Program-made: the position numbers and the translations under genes
Part shown: piece by piece, positions 13,657-26,067 of the stretch
Position numbering within the stretch: position 1 is the stretch's first letter
Layout of the letters: each line of letters begins with the position of its first letter
NCBI RefSeq assembly: GCF_047511655.1
Contig: NC_133392.1
Span: forward strand, 162,058,542-162,122,541
Reading direction: 5' to 3'
Source of the DNA: Castor canadensis
Taxonomy: Eukaryota > Chordata > Mammalia > Rodentia > Castoridae
Length of the DNA stretch: 64,000 nucleotides
The notes under the pieces: model-generated
What the model saw: only the letters and a program-made list of their open reading frames with translations
Told to the model about the DNA's origin: nothing
Databases searched by the model: none

Positions 13657-15396
13657 GCCAATATATACATATTTTAGTATTTACTGAAATACATCAGTGA
13701 GTTGAAAGCTTCATGAGATCTAGTTGCGTAGTTAAAAGTAGTTTCCCACAAAATTCTTGTTTGTCACAAAGTGAAATGAGTGAGTTCCCACTAGAGACTG
13801 TCATAGATACCATGATGACTGAGCCACCAACGTGGACCCAGCATTCATGGAATTCCTGTCCCACCTATCAGGGTGAGGTGAGCAGACCCTGGACCATTCT
13901 GCACCTTCTGTCAAAGACACACACATGCATCCAACCGTGAGGGAACCTCAGACAAGACCACACGGAGGGACTTTCCCCAGAAGACCTGGCCCTGAACCTT
14001 CACGAGTGCAGGGTCACCGCAGTCAGGAAAAGGCCAGGAACACTGTGGGCTGACGGGGACAGAAGAAACATGATGACAACTCAGTGCAATGTGTTGTCCT
14101 TCTGGGCTCACCTCTTCACGGCAAGGACGTTACAGGGACAACTGGAAGCCCCGATGGGGTCCGAGTCCTGGAGTTGCCCTCTCTGGACAGCCTTGCTGGG
14201 ATGTGTAAGTCTTTGTTTGTACCATGTGTAACACCATTCCAGCAACTAACTCTCAAATGCTGGGGTGATGGAAAGTTCCTGTGCTATTCTAGACATGTTT
14301 CTGTACGCTTGAGATTGTGTCAAAGTACAAATGTCATTGTTAAAATAATTAGGTTATAATAATTAGGATGAGTTCCATTCGGGTCTACTAAGCGAGTGCT
14401 GCAGAGGAGTTCTACCCTGGTCCTGTGGGACCCTGTGAGGGTGAAGCCTGTGAGACAGGCCTGTGCTACAGCTCAATCAAGATGGCACAAGTTCCCCTTC
14501 CCAGTCCAAACACAAACACAAAACTTAAATATGCGGAGTAAAACAGATACACTTGTTTGAATGTTCTGTAAAATGCATAAGGAAGGAAGCCAGGAATAAA
14601 GACGGAACTTGCTTGAACCACAGTGGTGAGCTACAGAGTGGAGACCAAATAGCCAAGATGAGTCTCAGGGTGGCTCCAGGTCCATCGAGGACTGGGAATT
14701 AAGGCCAGTGTGGGACAGAGGGGAGGTCATGGCCCTTCTTGAAATGGGGACTGGAATATTGTCATGACAAGAGCTAGGGGGCTGTGCGGTCAAAGAGAGG
14801 GACGTAGAAAATTCTGTCCAGCAGCCAGAAGGCAACCAGCCCACACAGAGAGAATAGAGGGCTCCAGGAAGACTTGGAACCAACGGAAGGAATATAAGAT
14901 GCCTTTGACTGAGTCAAAACTGTGTGCACACCTTGTTGGAAGATGTAGGAGGGATAACTTGGGCCCAGAGAAAACTGAAAAAAGAAAGCAAGGCAAATAT
15001 TAACTCTAGGGAAAACAAAGAGAACAATCTAAGCAGAGTTCACTAGTTGGCTCAGCAGCGAAGAATATTTACATAGTTATAAAATACTGTAAATGACTTA
15101 ACCAAAAACGACGAAATAGCTCATTTGGGAAGACAGAAGAGAAAGTCGGGTGGGTGGAGGGCATTGGGTAAGAGCTGAGGCCTCATCCCCAGTTACATCT
15201 CTCTATGTCAAAAGCCGCTATGCTGAGCTTGAGCAGCAAGAGTATATAATTTAGAAATGTCGAGGGAAATGAAACAAAGGCTCTTAGAAAGAATTCAGAG
15301 GTCGATGCAGGCCACTGGATAGAGGAGCAAAGGAGGAGGGCCTTGGTGAATCCTGTAGATATATTGAAACTGTCAACTTTTGGGGTTCTTTCTGTT
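13657..15396. other. Intergenic, no gene seen
   Basis: The sequence is more A/T-rich than its surroundings. The 14260-14360 segment (stopping in TTGTTAAAATAATTAGG) has the look of an old decayed transposon 3' end, but I cannot name the family. No open frame here resembles a protein family. Confidence 0.4.
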
Positions 15397-15407
15397 CCTT
15401 TTTGTTT

Positions 15408-15618
15408 TTTTTGGTCAGACGGGTTTGAATTCACAGATTCGCACTTGCAAAACAGACGCTCTACTACTTGAACCACACCTTTAGTCCATTTTGTTCTGGT
15501 TATTTTGGAGATGGGGTCTTGCAAACTATTTGCCTGAGCTGGCCTCAAACCATGATACTCCCAATCTCAGCCTCCAAAGTAGTTAAGATTACAGGTGCGA
15601 GCCGTCAATGTCCAGCCT
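15408..15618 (-). mobile_element. tRNA/B1 dimeric SINE, reverse orientation
   Basis: Read on the minus strand: B1-like head (from ggctggacattgacggctcgcacc), then the tRNA-like unit, then an A-tail seen as poly-T at about 15401-15411. CCTTTTTGTTT at both ends may be the target-site duplication. Confidence 0.85.
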
Positions 15619-15670
15619 TTTTGTTTCTTTTATCTATACATCTGTATTTCCTTGGTAAGAATTAAGTAAA

Positions 15671-15780
15671 TGGGACTGGAGTGTTAGCTCAGTAGTAGAG
15701 CACTTGCCTGGCATTTGTGAACCCCTTGGTTCAATTTCTACTGCCACAAAATAAATATATATATAAATAAATAAATAAAC
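15671..15780 (+). mobile_element. ID-like tRNA-derived SINE with (AAAT)n tail
   Basis: TTAGCTCAGTAGTAGAGCAC (box A) and GGTTCAATTTC (box B) are followed by an AT/AAAT-rich tail. This resembles the alanine-tRNA-derived rodent ID element. Confidence 0.85.
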
Positions 15781-18700
15781 AAACAAACCAAGACTCTAAA
15801 GTAAAAATAAGTAATAAAGGAAAATGATTCCCACCAAAAAATACCCTGGTCTGAGGCAAGACAAAACACACTTTGAATAAGTCATCAAGAAGGAATCAAA
15901 CTGTAAATCACAAATTGTTTCACACCAAATGACAATGACACCACCATCAGAGTTCCAGCATGTAGCTGACATGGTACTCAGAATTTTATAGCCTTTAGTT
16001 CATATACAGGAAGCAGGAAAGTGGTTTCTGCAGAGTGAAGGAGCAGCTGGTATTTTTAATTTTCTTCTTTGTGTGAACTTCTTAGTTTCCTAAAGAAGCT
16101 GCTTTTGGCTTTATGGACCTTCCCTGTCATTTCTTTCTGAACCATTCTGACTGGAAGTGTCCACCCTCACAGTGGGAATTTCTGTGGGTTCAGCCCATAC
16201 TCATTCCAGGAGTCCTCAAGCCTGTGTCTTGCTCCCCTGGGGTGGTCTCAAAGTCAGAGTCTGCTTGGGGTCATCTGTGGGTTCCAGCATCCATCCCACA
16301 GGCAGCCCTGACCTGTCTCTTGGGAGTCAACCCAGATGATGCACCAGAAGTGTGAGCAGGTCATCTGTCCCAGGGGCATGCCTATGGACTGTTCTGCCGG
16401 CGGGAACCAAAGGGTGGGCCCAGCACACAGCAGCAGGGCCCAGTCAGGTGCAGGCTGCTCATTGCATCTAACTCTGGACCTCAGCTCCTACCATTTCCAT
16501 GTTAGACAGCACCCTCAGGGGCCTGTCCCTGCCCAGGAGACACCCTGGTCTTCCCACAGGTGGGAAAAAGGAACATAGAGGCCCCTCTCCCATTCCAGAG
16601 GACCAGACAGGGATGGCTGTGACCACTCCACTGCTCCACAGCACCGCCAACCTTGAGGCTCCTTGTCAAGGGCAGGCCTGGCCTTAGCTGCTGGACAAAA
16701 CCTGATGGGAACAATGGAAACACCAGCTTCTGAGGGTCTGCACTGGACACTGTAGTCCTGGGAGCTCATGGTTGCCAGCCCCATCCGGCCCCCAGGATGC
16801 AACTGGGCCTGGTTGAGGATGCAGGCTGGGGAGGCAAGGCTGGCTCTCAGACTCTTTGCCTGCAGGAAACTGTTCTCCAGCTCCAGCTCATCTAGCGTAG
16901 GGCTTTCAGAGGCCAAGGGTACAGCAGCAGGAGAAACAAGCAGGACTGAGGGGCTCCTGCCCTGATCAGCCTACATTCTGGCTCTGGAGATGTGCCCATA
17001 GCCTGTAGACAGCCAGCAGGACTCTCCAGCAAGGCCCAGCCTGGGGGAATTGAATGCTGGAGTAGAAGAGAGCCTGTATGGGCGCTCTGCCCTGCAGCCC
17101 TACCCTGCTTGCTGGACCCTGTCCCCCGAAGCGTCCTGTGCTGCTCTGGAATGTGCACCTAGCTGGCCACAGCCTGCCCAGGGCTCTAGTCACACCCGCG
17201 GATCACAGCATAGCCGCCTCACCCCCATGCCCTACAGCTCTCCGCCAGGCCCAGGGCCCCAAGGCCAGAGCTCAGGTCCTGAGTGGCTAAAGAGGTCATG
17301 TGTAAAACATGAGGAACAAGGCTGCAGGACATAAGAGGCCAGGGACCAGCCCAGGGCTTGTTCATCACCATTGTCCCCTGGGCAGCTCTGCTGCCCCTTT
17401 GCCCAACACACAGCACTGAGCACCACCAGGAGGTAGTGGCACCTTCCTTGCCACAAGAAGGCTTCTGCCAGCATCTTCAGAGGCAGGGCCACTTCTCACG
17501 CTTCCCAGGGCCCAAAGCTGGGATGCTATTGAGAGCAACAGTGGAACTTCGTGTGCCACAAGCTCAAGAGCGCTGCCCCCGGGTTTGCTTTGCCTCACGG
17601 TTGAGGGAAGCGACGTTACTGTCCCCGCGTTACACCAAGCCCTGCAGGACACCAGCTGGGAAGGGAGCTCACAGTAGGCTGCCCTTGCAGATGGGCTTTG
17701 CAGAAAGGGCCAGACCCCAGGGACCTGTGGGAAGCCAGGAGCAGTCGGGGTGTCAGTGACCCTTGAATGCAGGCCCTGTCCTCCACACACACCTGCTCTA
17801 CCTCCCACCAGCCAGGTGAGGCCTTGAGATCCACCCTGCCATCCTCCAGAGGATATCCAGCCTCCAGGCCCAGTCCAGACATTCTGCTCCCTGTCTTCTG
17901 CCCAAATTCACCATCAGCAGAGGTCACAGGCCCCATCTCCCCTCTCCCTGGTCTACGGCCCCTCCAGTCATCTTTTCAGAGGGTCCACCCCATGCTGGGC
18001 TCGCAGCAGGCCCAGTCTGGCCCCTCAGGCAGCCCCCACCCCTTCCCACTCTCCTGCTTGAGGCCTTTAGAGCACCACCCAAGACACTTCTCAGAAGCTG
18101 CTGACCTCTCAAGACCTGGGCCCTGAGCTCATGTACTGATCAGACCTGAGACCCTGGCCCAGCAATTTGTCTCCCTTCTGCCTGGTGTTCCCTCTCTTTG
18201 CCTTCAGGTCCTCCTTTCCCTATCAGGCCATCTGGCTTTCCTACAGGAAGGCAGTTAGGCACAGATGAATGCCCAATTCCAGGTAAGGCAGGCTGCTCCA
18301 GGCCCAGCCCCTGCTTGGAAAGAAAGCTCCTGCATGGCTGAGAGGTACAGCCTCAAGAACCCCATTGTTTCCCCAGGCCTCCAGAACTGTCCAACGGCCT
18401 GTGTTGCAGTCTCCTTGAAGCCCTCTCCTCTGGATAGGGGGTTCCCCCCCTTCAGCAGATAAGGGGTGGCTTGGCTGGTTGCCCTGATCCAGCCCTAGTT
18501 GTACCTCTGGAGTTTGGGCCTGCTACAGGAATGGGAGGTGATGCTGCTCTGCTCCCAGGGAGGCGGAGGGGGAGGGGAGTATTGGGTGGGACCAGATCTC
18601 CCCAGGAAAGAGAGGAATGAGAAGCCAGGAACCCCACGGCTTGAGATCAACTCCTACCCAGAGCCATCCCCAGAGTGAGCATGTGCTCTGGCAAGGGTCC

Positions 18701-19135
18701 TGTGGATGGAGGGAAGAGGCAGCTGGGGCTGTGGAAAGGGCCCTCACTGTCCACCCTCCACGGCTCCCAAAGCTGCTCCAGGGAGGGTCTTGAGTGATTG
18801 AGAAAGGGTCCCTTCCTCTGACATCATGGTCCTGTTTGTGCCAGGCTGGTGGTGGCAGCAGGGTGGACCTGGGATTGTGGCTGCCTGGTGAGTGACCAGC
18901 ACAGCCACCTGGCATGACCTGAAACCTGGGCCTGGTCACAGCACCACCCTATGCCCTTAATTCCTCCCAGGCTCCACCCAACTCCTTCCCACCCCCATGA
19001 GCACTCAGGCCTGTGCCTGTGTGCCCCTGGGCTGCCCCAGCAGCCCCCTCCCTTGTACAGGCCCTGGGCCCCTCTCTCCTGGAGGCAGGGCCTCCTCGTA
19101 AATCTGAGCCACACTTGGTTCTGAGCAGGCCCCCT

Positions 19136-19176
19136 CCCGCCCGCCCGCCCGCCAGCCCGCCCGCCTGCCTGCGTGC
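19136..19176. repeat. (CCCG)n tetranucleotide tract
   Basis: Tandem CCCG units pass rightward into CCTG and CGTG variants (tgcctgcctgcgtgcc). This is consistent with CpG decay of one repeat, and sits in an otherwise non-island region. Confidence 0.85.
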
Positions 19177-19485
19177 CGTCATTTCTGGCAGGCCCTCGCA
19201 GTGAGCTCACTCATTACATAAGGCATGCAAGCTATTTCTTGGGGGAACAGCTCCCCCTTCGTGGGGCTCCATTTACCCTCACCCTCTCCAACCACTAAGC
19301 CAAGGAAAGTCTAGGCAAGAGAGAGCAGACCCCTGATTCTATCCCAACCCTGCTGGGAGAGGCGGTGCTGTCCCTGCCCCTGGGCCCCCTGCCACCCCAA
19401 GAACAATGGTGTCTGCAAAAGAGGAAGAACCTCAGCTCCTCCAGATGCCCAGGACTTGGTGCCCTGGGAGCAGAGGGCAGAGATG

Positions 19486-19650
19486 CAGGAAGGAAGGAGA
19501 GAAAGAAGGAAGTGAAGAGGGGAAGAGGAGGAGGTGGGAAGTAGGGAGGAAGGAAGTAGAGAAAGAGGGAGGAAGGAGAAGGAAAAGAAGGGAGGAGGGG
19601 AGGAGGGAAAGAGGGAAGAAAAAGGGAGGAGAAAAGGAAGGAACAGGGCA
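19486..19650. repeat. GGAA/GAGG homopurine tract
   Basis: A long plus-strand purine tract of GGAAGGA, GGGAGGA and GAAAGA units. The segment 19558-19643 is 86 bases without a single pyrimidine. Open frames on either strand here only reflect repeat translation. Confidence 0.92.
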
Positions 19651-20544
19651 ACATGGCTCCTGGGGTGGACAGTTACCTCCCCAGGAAAGACTTTTCTCTC
19701 TGGCTGGCACTCTACAAGCCCCTGAGGCACTTGGACCATCTGAGGACACCTGGGTTGTTTTTCGGCCCTGAGCCCAGTGTTATCCAGCTAGTAACTACAT
19801 TCCACTTTGGTCAGGGCAGAGAGTTCTGCTGCACCCCAGAAGTGCCTGCCTAGGGTAGGAGTCCCCAGTACTGGTCCTGCACGCCGTCTCCTGGAGGAGA
19901 GGTGGCTCATCCTAGCCCTGGCCATCTGGGGAGCAAGGCCTCCTACTGCACTTCTGTGGCCTGGACCAAGGAAGACCGGGGAGGACACAGCAGGCCCTAG
20001 AGGACACAGCTGTGGGGAGGTACAAATCGTTTATGCTGGACAGGCTCTCTCCAGAACTGGTCCTGAATGAAAATCCTGACACTTTTCTCATGTGCCTGCC
20101 TCACGCCATCCCTGACCCATTCAGGGCAAAAGAATTGCAAAGACAACTCTGTGCCCAGGCCCCTCGCCCGCGCAGAAACTGCCTGGAGGCTGGGGTTCAG
20201 CCTCAAGGGGCCTCTCCAACAGGCAGGCCCCTTCCCCTTTCTGAGGAAGGGCCTGTCTCAGTGGAGCAGCCTCCTGTACCCCAGGCCCCAAAGGAAAGGG
20301 GATGTGCCTGCAGATGTCTCCTGCTGGGAGCCCATCCTGCATGCCACACCCCAGCAAGAGACAAGCCCCTGGGGGTGGCAGGGATACCCAGATCACGCAC
20401 TGTGTGGGTGGTAGTGAGCCAGAAGCCCCAAGTGGATCATTCCCCTTAGACTCCGGCCGGGGCCTCTGTCCTCTTCAAGCAACGAGAACATATATTCCTC
20501 TCTCTTTTCAGACCCAGGCTCTTGGAACTTACACCCTCTTGGGT

Positions 20545-20630
20545 TTGCTATTTTTACCCACCCTGAGCCTTCCGGTCTCCATGGCGACGCCTCCAAACAG
20601 CAGATTCCAGGCGGCAATGACGTCACCTTC
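20545..20630. promoter_or_regulatory. CRE / X-box-like / MEF2-like motif cluster
   Basis: A full palindromic cAMP response element TGACGTCA lies at 20618-20625. Upstream are GTCTCCATGGCGAC (20575-20588), which resembles an RFX X-box, and CTATTTTTAC (20548-20557), close to a MEF2 site. These three unrelated motifs in under 80 bases of SINE-free sequence suggest an enhancer or distal promoter. That is inference from motifs only. Confidence 0.4.
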
Positions 20631-22039
20631 CCCTTTCCTGCCTCCCAGACCTCTCTGAGGCACTGCTGCCTGAGGCCCAGGGTCTGTAGGACTTCCCAGA
20701 CCCCCTCTGCGCCCCCTCAGAGCTCTCCCAAGCCAAGGCCGCAAAGCATTGAGGGCCACAGATGGGCTTCTCCTCCTGCTAGCCCAGTAGTCAGGGCCCT
20801 GGGGACAGTGTCTATCCTCCTCCCTGCCCCTTGTAGTGTCTCTGCCAGAGCCCCTTGGCAGAGGGCACAGGCCCAGGGGATTTGACCCAGAAGCAGCCGC
20901 CCTCCCACTCCGGGATCCCTGCCATGCCGGCAGCCCTGCTCCACGGAGCCGATGCAGGCCCTAGCGGCTAGGGAGGAAGGGGCAGGCCGGCGCCAGGCTG
21001 CAGCCTGTCTGGCCTGGGAATCTCCCTGTGGCCCCTGCATTGGGAGCTGGGTCCTAAGAAAGGCAGCTCCCACGACAGGAGCTGAGGAGCCCACAGATAT
21101 AGTTGGCATGGTGGACATCCTCAGGCTGGTTTGCTAGACGCCTGCCCAAGTGTTCATGGACATCAGCTCCCTCGAGTGAGGCTCTGGCCACAAGATCCAG
21201 GCCATCCCAAATCACTCTGCAGGGCTCTGCCCCACTTTGAGGTCCTGGCCAGGCTGTGGGCCAAATCCCTCTGCCCAGCCCAGGTCTCCTGCACAGTCAG
21301 TTTATCTTTGTCTGTGGCTATGCTTCACCCAGCTGTTCCCACAATGCCTACTGGAACCAGCCTCCAGCCCAAACCAAGGATGGGGACATCTATGGCCAGG
21401 GGGTGAGAGGGTGGACTTCTTCCTCCCCGGGTCCCATGCTGGCAAAGAACCAGAGTCTTGCTGTGAACTGAGATATTTACTGAAGCGACCCAGAAGCCTT
21501 GGCAGTGCCCGGAGGACAGATGAGTGTGGCACGGAGAGCATCCCATCCCGGGCCTGGTAGCCTACCACGGTGAGGTGACTGTTCCCTGAGAGCTTGCTCT
21601 TCCTGTGCCCCTGCCAGACCTGGACCCCAGCTGCCCCCACCTCAGGGGGCAAAAGGGGAGGGGCAGGCAGGGTTCCAGGGCTGTGGGGCTGGAGCCACTT
21701 TCTGTCCTGCTGCACCCAGAAGAGAAAGGAGGGTGTCAAGCTGATCCTTGCAGGTTCTCTTCCGGGCTGCCCCTGCAGCGGGCTAAAGGAAGGTTTCTAA
21801 GCTCACATTCCTGCTTCCCCGCTCGATTTCAGGTATGAAGTCCCAACTCGCCTTAGTCTGACAGCAGCAGGCACACCCACAGGTCTGGGCATGAGGTAGG
21901 AGGTGGGCAGCCCTCTCCAGAGCCCCACACAGACCCACTCACCAATCAGGTGTATGGAGCATGCAGCCAGGACTGCTGGCTATGGTGGCCACTCTGTCCC
22001 TAGGCTGTGCTGTGTCTGAATGAAGTGCTAGAAAAGAGG

Positions 22040-22042
<3 letters not shown>

Positions 22043-22091
<49 letters not shown>
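22043..22091. repeat. (AG)24 microsatellite
   Basis: Uninterrupted AG dinucleotides, followed by AAAGGG. Confidence 0.98.
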
Positions 22092-22095
<4 letters not shown>

Positions 22096-23086
22096 GCCCA
22101 CAGGACAGAGGGCCTTGTGTGTATCTCGACGCCTGGGGTAGGAGGCTCTACTCTCAGAGGTGGACACTGCTTATACAGCAAAGCACCTATTCCAACAAGC
22201 TCTGTCTGGGCAGAGCTCGGACACTGGGCAGAAGAGAGGCCGAAGAGCCCTAGGGAGCCTAAGGAGGGACGGAGGGAGGCTTTACGTTGAGGGTGTGGAA
22301 TTCGTGAATGAGCAGCTCACAGCCCTGGATGAAGTGGGGCAGCCCCTGGGCTTCGTGTGCTTCTGCCCCAACCCTCAGAGTTTTTATGCCTGTCCTGCCC
22401 ATCGCTTTCCTCCCAACCCCTGGGTGCTCAGCATCCTGTGGAGGCCCCTGATCTGAGGCTGAGGTCCGGGTGAAGTGGGGGTCATGGCCCTGAGAGGAGG
22501 TTGGACCCCAGGCCAGGTGAGAATGTGGAGTTGATTTCTCCTTCCAGGGTCGCTGAGTGCCCACCTTCAGCAAGCAGAGATCACAGTCTCAGGGAGACAA
22601 TGAAATTTCTACATGCTCCATGTTGGACGGAGACTCTTAGGAGAGAGACTAGAGAGAAAGGCTTAGGGTGATGAAGCTGGGGTGGGGGCTCCTGCAAGGT
22701 CCATCTGAGGGTGGAGCGGGTGGAGAGTAAGCATGCAGAAGGCACAGCAGGTACCAAGGTCCTGAGGCGGGAGAGCACCTCATCCCTGAAGAGTCAAGGG
22801 AAGGAGGGTTAGGTGGTAGGGCAGGAAGTCAGGGGGTGGAAGGAGTGTGCAGATGACACAGGACCTGAGTGTCGCTAACTCCCATCTCTACTCCCTAGGG
22901 GACCAGGACCTTAATGGTCACTGCTCTGAGCCTGGGAGACCCCTGAAGCCACAGTCCTAGTGGACAGGCTGGGGTATGGTGAGCGGCAGCCTTGTGCCTT
23001 CCCGAGAGTATCACATGACTCCTCTGCTGGGAAAATTGAGGGACGAGGAATGGATGCGTGATAGACAAAGCTGTTTTACTGAACGT

Positions 23087-23092
23087 TTTATT
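23087..23092 (-). terminator. Candidate polyadenylation signal (minus strand)
   Basis: TTTATT on plus is AATAAA on minus, in the context GCTGGAAATAAAACGTTCAG, followed by AGTAAAACAG. A plus-strand AATAAA at 23237-23242 lies 150 bases away. No coding gene is known to end here, so a non-coding transcript would be needed to give this meaning. Confidence 0.3.
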
Positions 23093-23891
23093 TCCAGCCC
23101 CAGCCGGGCAGAGGGCTGGAAAACTGGCTGAGAGAAGGGCCCTCACCTGGCCCAGCCCAAGCCCCTCTGGGGCCCCTGGCTGGCCCCTCCTGCCTACTCA
23201 GGGAACCCCTGCCCGTGGAGTGGAGTGTGGGGGTTAAATAAACAGGCTCCTTAGCAACTTTAAAGGGCAGGGTGGAGGCTGGAGGGATCAGGTATGGGGT
23301 TGGGTTTAGGTGCCCTCTGCCCCACACCTACCAGTTGCCTCACAGACACTACAGGAGGGTCCTTGAAGGCTGCAGGCCTGGCACTGGCCTCCACCCAGCC
23401 CCTTCCAGCCCTCCAGGCTAAGCGCTGCCCCGCAGGCTCCCATCTCTGTGAGTAATATTTAACTTGGAAGGGCTCTCGGACAACTGCAGGGGAGAAGTTA
23501 ACAACAAGTTTGGATTGCAATCTGCTTGCCAGGAGAGGAGGGAGGGGGAGGCCTGGGAGAGGAAGGGAGGGGGAGAGGGCAAAGTTGAGAGGAAGAAAGG
23601 AGGGCAAGAGGCGGGCCTGATGGACCCGGACTCCAGGAAGGCAGGGCTCCATGGACAGCTTGGGCCAGGGACCTCAGGGCAATGGTGTATGTATAGCCAA
23701 GATCCTGGGCCTCCAAAAGGCCTGAGCCTACGGCCACAGGACCCTTGTGCCACAGAAGCAGGATCTCTGAGACCCTCCAGCTGGAAGACACACAGTAGTC
23801 AAGTGGCTGAGCCCTTGAGCCTCAGTTTCCCCTGCAGAAACCATGCTGGGTTTCTGGAGAAGCCTGGAGATCAAGCTGTGGGGCAGAGAAC

Positions 23892-23892
<1 letters not shown>

Positions 23893-23941
<49 letters not shown>
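23893..23941. repeat. (AC)24 microsatellite
   Basis: Forty-nine bases of uninterrupted AC dinucleotide. Confidence 0.98.
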
Positions 23942-23944
<3 letters not shown>

Positions 23945-25844
23945 AGCAAAGCAAAACAGCCCCGCCTTCAGTTCTGAGGCCTCAACCCAAGGCCGGAAAA
24001 ATCCATGAGGCAGGAGCAAGGATGAGTTTCCAGCCTGGTTGGGGGAGGGCAGACACAGAGCTAGGACAGGCAGCTCCTCAAGCAGAGGCTGCTGCAGCAA
24101 GCTCCTGCCCCCTGGGTCAGTGTTCAGGGCTGACTCACATGCCCTCATGGCCAGTGCACTGACCAGTGTCCCATTTGCCATAGGAATCTCAGTCCCTTCT
24201 GGGGCAGCACCTGCCCAGCACAATATGACCCCAAAACATTCTACGCATGAGTGGGAGTCTGGGTGCCAAGTGAGGCAGACCCCACCCAGGTATGGAGGGA
24301 GGAGAAGGCTGGCCTAGGGGTCGGGAGCACTGAGCTCTCCTGCCTCCACCTGAACTTCCCAGAAGACCTGAGTGCAGCTCCAGGCCCTGGGGTATTTTCT
24401 TAGTCAGGAAAGGAAAAAGGCTCCCACAGTCTTCCAGCTTCAACCAGCTCCAGGTGTCCACCAGACCACAGCTGAGAAGGCTAAGGGCCCTCCTCAGAGG
24501 ACCAAGGGAGCAGGCTGTCCCCGGCCCCCATATTACGTGGGACAGGCACAATTCTCCCTGTCCCAAGACTCAGGTCTGCCAGCAGCCCTGGAGCCCTTGA
24601 CACCAACTCTAGACAAAAAGTCTCACCCACTCTTCACTGACTCAGCTCCATTCCAGAATGCAGCACACCTGGGTTTTCAAACAATTCTTTTTTCCACAAA
24701 TGTGTACTTTCACAGCGCCCTCCCCTAATCTTGTGGGTTTTCCTGATTTGCCCCTTGTAAGGCTTATCACCCACCCTGCAGGGAGGGCAAAGTCAACCCC
24801 AGACTGCTGCCTAAGAACGTGAAGAGTGGGGCTCTTCGCCCAGGTGGGGGACACTGGATGTCCCAAGCCACCTGATGGAAGAAGCTCAGAGCATCCCTTT
24901 CCCACCTCGGTATCTGCCCTGGTAAAGGTTTATTCACCAAAATTAAATGGTTTCAACTTCCCTTCCTGGGATAGGCTGGGCTCTGCAAAGGACCTGGACA
25001 AATAAGGCTCCCCTGCCCCCTCTCCCCAACAAAGGGTGCCTTTGATTGGGGTCTGCACAGGGCTGCAGGCTTCCTGGACTGTGCCCTTTAGAAAGGTTTC
25101 CAGGACTGGAGAACTTTCATGGCCCTTCTCCCTCTTTCTTTCACACTTTGCCTCTCAAGGGCGAAGTCGACCATCCCTCGCCTCCCACAGATAGGTCAGC
25201 GAGCAGTGTCCGGTGTCTGGGAAGCTGCTCAGCTAGGGGAGGCTCTAGCTTCTCTCCACCCAAGGATGGTCAGTGCCATGAAAGCACCTTGATTCTGGAT
25301 GCCCTCTTCCCACCTGGAAGTGATTGGCCAAGCGTCCACAAGATGAGCCTGGGGTCTTCTTCCTGCCAAGGGACATTAACCCTCAGGTCAGACTGAAAAG
25401 GAAAGGAGAAACTCAGGCCAGGGGCTTCTTATCTCTCCTGCAAGGGAGTGTTTTCTGGCCTCCTGGCCCAGGTGTATAGGCAAGTGAGGCACAGAAGTCT
25501 GGGGCCTAAGGGAAGAGGGTGGCAGACTTCCAAGAACTTCTACTGCTCTTTCCAGAATCCCTTTGCACATTGATGTGGCACTTATGGGGACAGCCAGGAG
25601 ATACACCCACTGGATCCCGCAGCCCTAAGGCAGCAGATCATATCCACCTGGAGAACCACATGGTGAGGTGAACACCCAGGTGGAACCCCTCATCCTTCTG
25701 GTCCCCACTGCTGTTCCCCGTATGTGGATGCTTACCACCAACCATGGCTACTGAGCACTTGAAATGTGTCTGGGCCAAAGTGAACTGCACTCTGGCCCAA
25801 CACACTGAACTCAAAAGACCCAGTGTGAGCAAAAGAGTGTGCAA

Positions 25845-26067
25845 GCCGGGTGCTGGTGGCTCACCCCTGTAATCTTAGCTACTTGGGAAGCTGAGACCAG
25901 GAGGATCTTGGTTTGAGGCCAGCCTAGGCAAATAGTTTATGAGATCCTGCCCCCCACCGACTCCAAAATAACCAGAGCAAAACAGCTTAAGTGATAGAGC
26001 GCCTACTTTGCAAATGTGAAGCCCTGAATTCAAACCCCAGTCCCACCAAAGGAAAAAAATAAAAAAA
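25845..26067 (+). mobile_element. B1/tRNA dimeric SINE
   Basis: The left unit is GCCGGGTGCTGGTGGCTCAC and the right unit carries a near-consensus box B (gaattcaaaccccagtcc) with an A-rich tail. AAAAGAGTGTGCAA before and AAAGGAATGTGCAA after look like a slightly decayed target-site duplication. Confidence 0.92.

Larger units (their letters stand above)
15781..25844. other. SINE-free intergenic core between SKI and FAAP20
   Basis: I see no recent SINE or LINE copy over about 10 kb and no exon I can assign to a known gene. It holds several simple-sequence tracts, a motif cluster near 20.6 kb and a candidate polyadenylation site near 23.1 kb, each listed separately. A minus-strand frame at 16515-16916 (containing LDELELENSFLQA) looks protein-like but matches no family I know and has no splice context. 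A transcribed long non-coding RNA cannot be excluded. Confidence 0.5.

Noticed and set aside
16515-16916. Minus-strand 134-codon frame containing LDELELENSFLQA
   Set aside because: It looked briefly like an exon or retrocopy, but an in-frame stop lies just upstream, I see no good acceptor and I recognise no family. It deserves a database search but is not called.
19295-19771. Several frames of about 100-140 codons around 19.3-19.8 kb on both strands
   Set aside because: They translate the homopurine/homopyrimidine tract (poly Ser/Pro/Phe or Glu/Gly/Lys/Arg) and are simple-repeat artefacts.
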